Assembly: GCA_001462345.1 (NCBI GenBank)
Contig: LIUM01000049.1
Coordinates: 100,149-164,148, forward strand
Direction of reading: 5' to 3'
Origin: Fibrobacteria bacterium AD312
Lineage (GTDB): Bacteria; Fibrobacterota; Fibrobacteria; Fibrobacterales; Fibrobacteraceae
Length of the DNA stretch: 64,000 bases
Shown here one piece after another: positions 63,797 to 64,000 of the stretch. The translations under genes were made by a program, and so were the position numbers. A model generated the notes under the pieces. The model was not told the DNA's origin and made no database searches. It saw nothing but the letters and a program-made list of their open reading frames with translations. The first letter of the stretch is position 1. Each line of letters begins with the position of its first letter.

Positions 63797-63832
63797 TCTC
63801 ACTAAATGCTAAAGCATATAAGTGTTCGTGTT
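63797..63832 (+). repeat. Short hairpin module H9
   Basis: 36 bp, the same as H3 (ATGC 63806 with GCAT 63814, loop TAAA). Preceded by one ACCGCAAGGG unit at 63781. Confidence 0.85.
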
Positions 63833-63914
63833 ATTAACAATCAAATAGCGAAGACTTAAATAAAAAAACAATAGTATTCAATTAACAAATACTATTAAAA
63901 TAGCAGACGGAAAT

Positions 63915-63967
63915 GGCTATTATTGATGAGCTCTTCTGAAAAAAAGAAAAGCCCCTCTAAACAAACC
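63915..63967 (+). repeat. Intercalated hairpin SH2 (degenerate)
   Basis: Same plan as SH1, but the 3' arm reads AGCCCCTC against GATGAGCT, with uncompensated changes, so the lower stem is weakened. Confidence 0.65.
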
Positions 63968-64000
63968 GAGTTTTTTTTATGAAGAACCAAGCGTCATTTG

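Larger units (their letters stand above)
62107..64000. repeat. Hierarchical hairpin-repeat locus, extends past the window
   Basis: About 1.9 kb with no credible gene, made of repeated parts in a fixed order: a box ending AGCAGACGRAAATGG (62297, 62618, about 62787, 63471, 63902), a hairpin, a box TCTAAACMAACC-then-GTTTTTTTATGAAG (about 62212, 62674, 62915, 63590, 63638, 63956), an array of covarying nested hairpins, and a box AATAGCGAAGACTTAAATAAAA (62561, 62730, 63413, 63846). Arrays occupy 62333-62550, 62961-63400 and 63681-63832. Where an array is absent (near 62717) the place holds a short hairpin (ATTTGCTT/AAGCAAAT). Listed individually below. Confidence 0.88.

Noticed and set aside
62107..64000. 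CRISPR array
   Set aside because: Units are contiguous hairpins or tandem 17-mers without unique spacers between identical repeats, and no cas gene is near.
62107..64000. Integron attC cassette array
   Set aside because: The hairpins superficially recall attC folds, but there are no cassette genes between them and no integrase; RYYYAAC/GTTRRRY core sites are not consistent.
62107..64000. Chromosomal origin of replication
   Set aside because: AT-rich and repetitive, but I saw no DnaA boxes and no dnaA, gyrB, recF or gidA type genes around it.

Overview
This is an AT-rich bacterial chromosome segment. Serine-rich linkers, a GH5-like protein with CBM11-like domains and a C-terminal sorting-like domain, and many lipoproteins and outer-membrane proteins suggest Fibrobacterota or a close FCB-group relative. 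That placement is an inference, because there is no rRNA in the window. I see no phage, insertion sequence, defence island, CRISPR array or tRNA.

Layout. 1-9.0 kb: recC (5' end outside the window), recB and recD, tightly coupled. 9.1-14 kb: a cysteine-rich exported protein, an outer-membrane barrel/TPR-lipoprotein pair on the minus strand, and a YkgJ-type plus SprT-like pair. 14.2-22 kb: membrane pyrophosphatase, a lamin-tail lipoprotein, PspC, a GGQ release-factor-like protein, a lipoprotein, a NUDIX hydrolase, an RmlD-like reductase and UppP. 22.1-28.5 kb: two paralogous FN3 lipoproteins, then a large secreted GH5-like protein whose catalytic residues are all replaced. 28.7-39.1 kb: envelope genes (nitroreductase, OmpA with twelve calcium-binding repeats, Wza-like lipoprotein, a small-protein/MltD operon, a sugar epimerase, an ankyrin lipoprotein). 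39.2-44.1 kb: a complete TonB2-type energy-transduction operon (DUF3450, TtpC-like, ExbB, ExbD, TonB, TPR). 44.3-48.5 kb: GLUG lipoprotein, lgt, a penicillin-binding protein and orn. 48.8-58.0 kb: two tandem KAS II genes, a DUF2279 protein, and a six-gene carotenoid operon (crtB, cruF-like, acyltransferase, GT2, TPR, crtI) that lacks any cyclase and so predicts an acyclic glycosylated, probably acylated carotenoid. 58.3-62.1 kb: dimeric dUTPase and thyA (divergent), a TrmA/RlmC-family methyltransferase and a barrel protein.

62.1-64.0 kb (running off the window) holds no credible gene. It is a hierarchical repeat locus built from hairpins. Nine copies of a module contain a self-similar nested stem-loop whose variable arms change in a compensatory way between copies. 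Two 75-bp hairpins differ in their arms only by compensatory pairs. Short tandem CCCGCAAGGG units and conserved linker boxes join them. The covariation says the folded form (RNA or single-stranded DNA) has been selected. I do not recognise this element and consider it the best candidate for something undescribed.

Many genes have a consensus-like -10 hexamer 6-7 nt before the start codon and no Shine-Dalgarno, suggesting common leaderless transcription; others have good Shine-Dalgarno sequences, which I used to choose starts.
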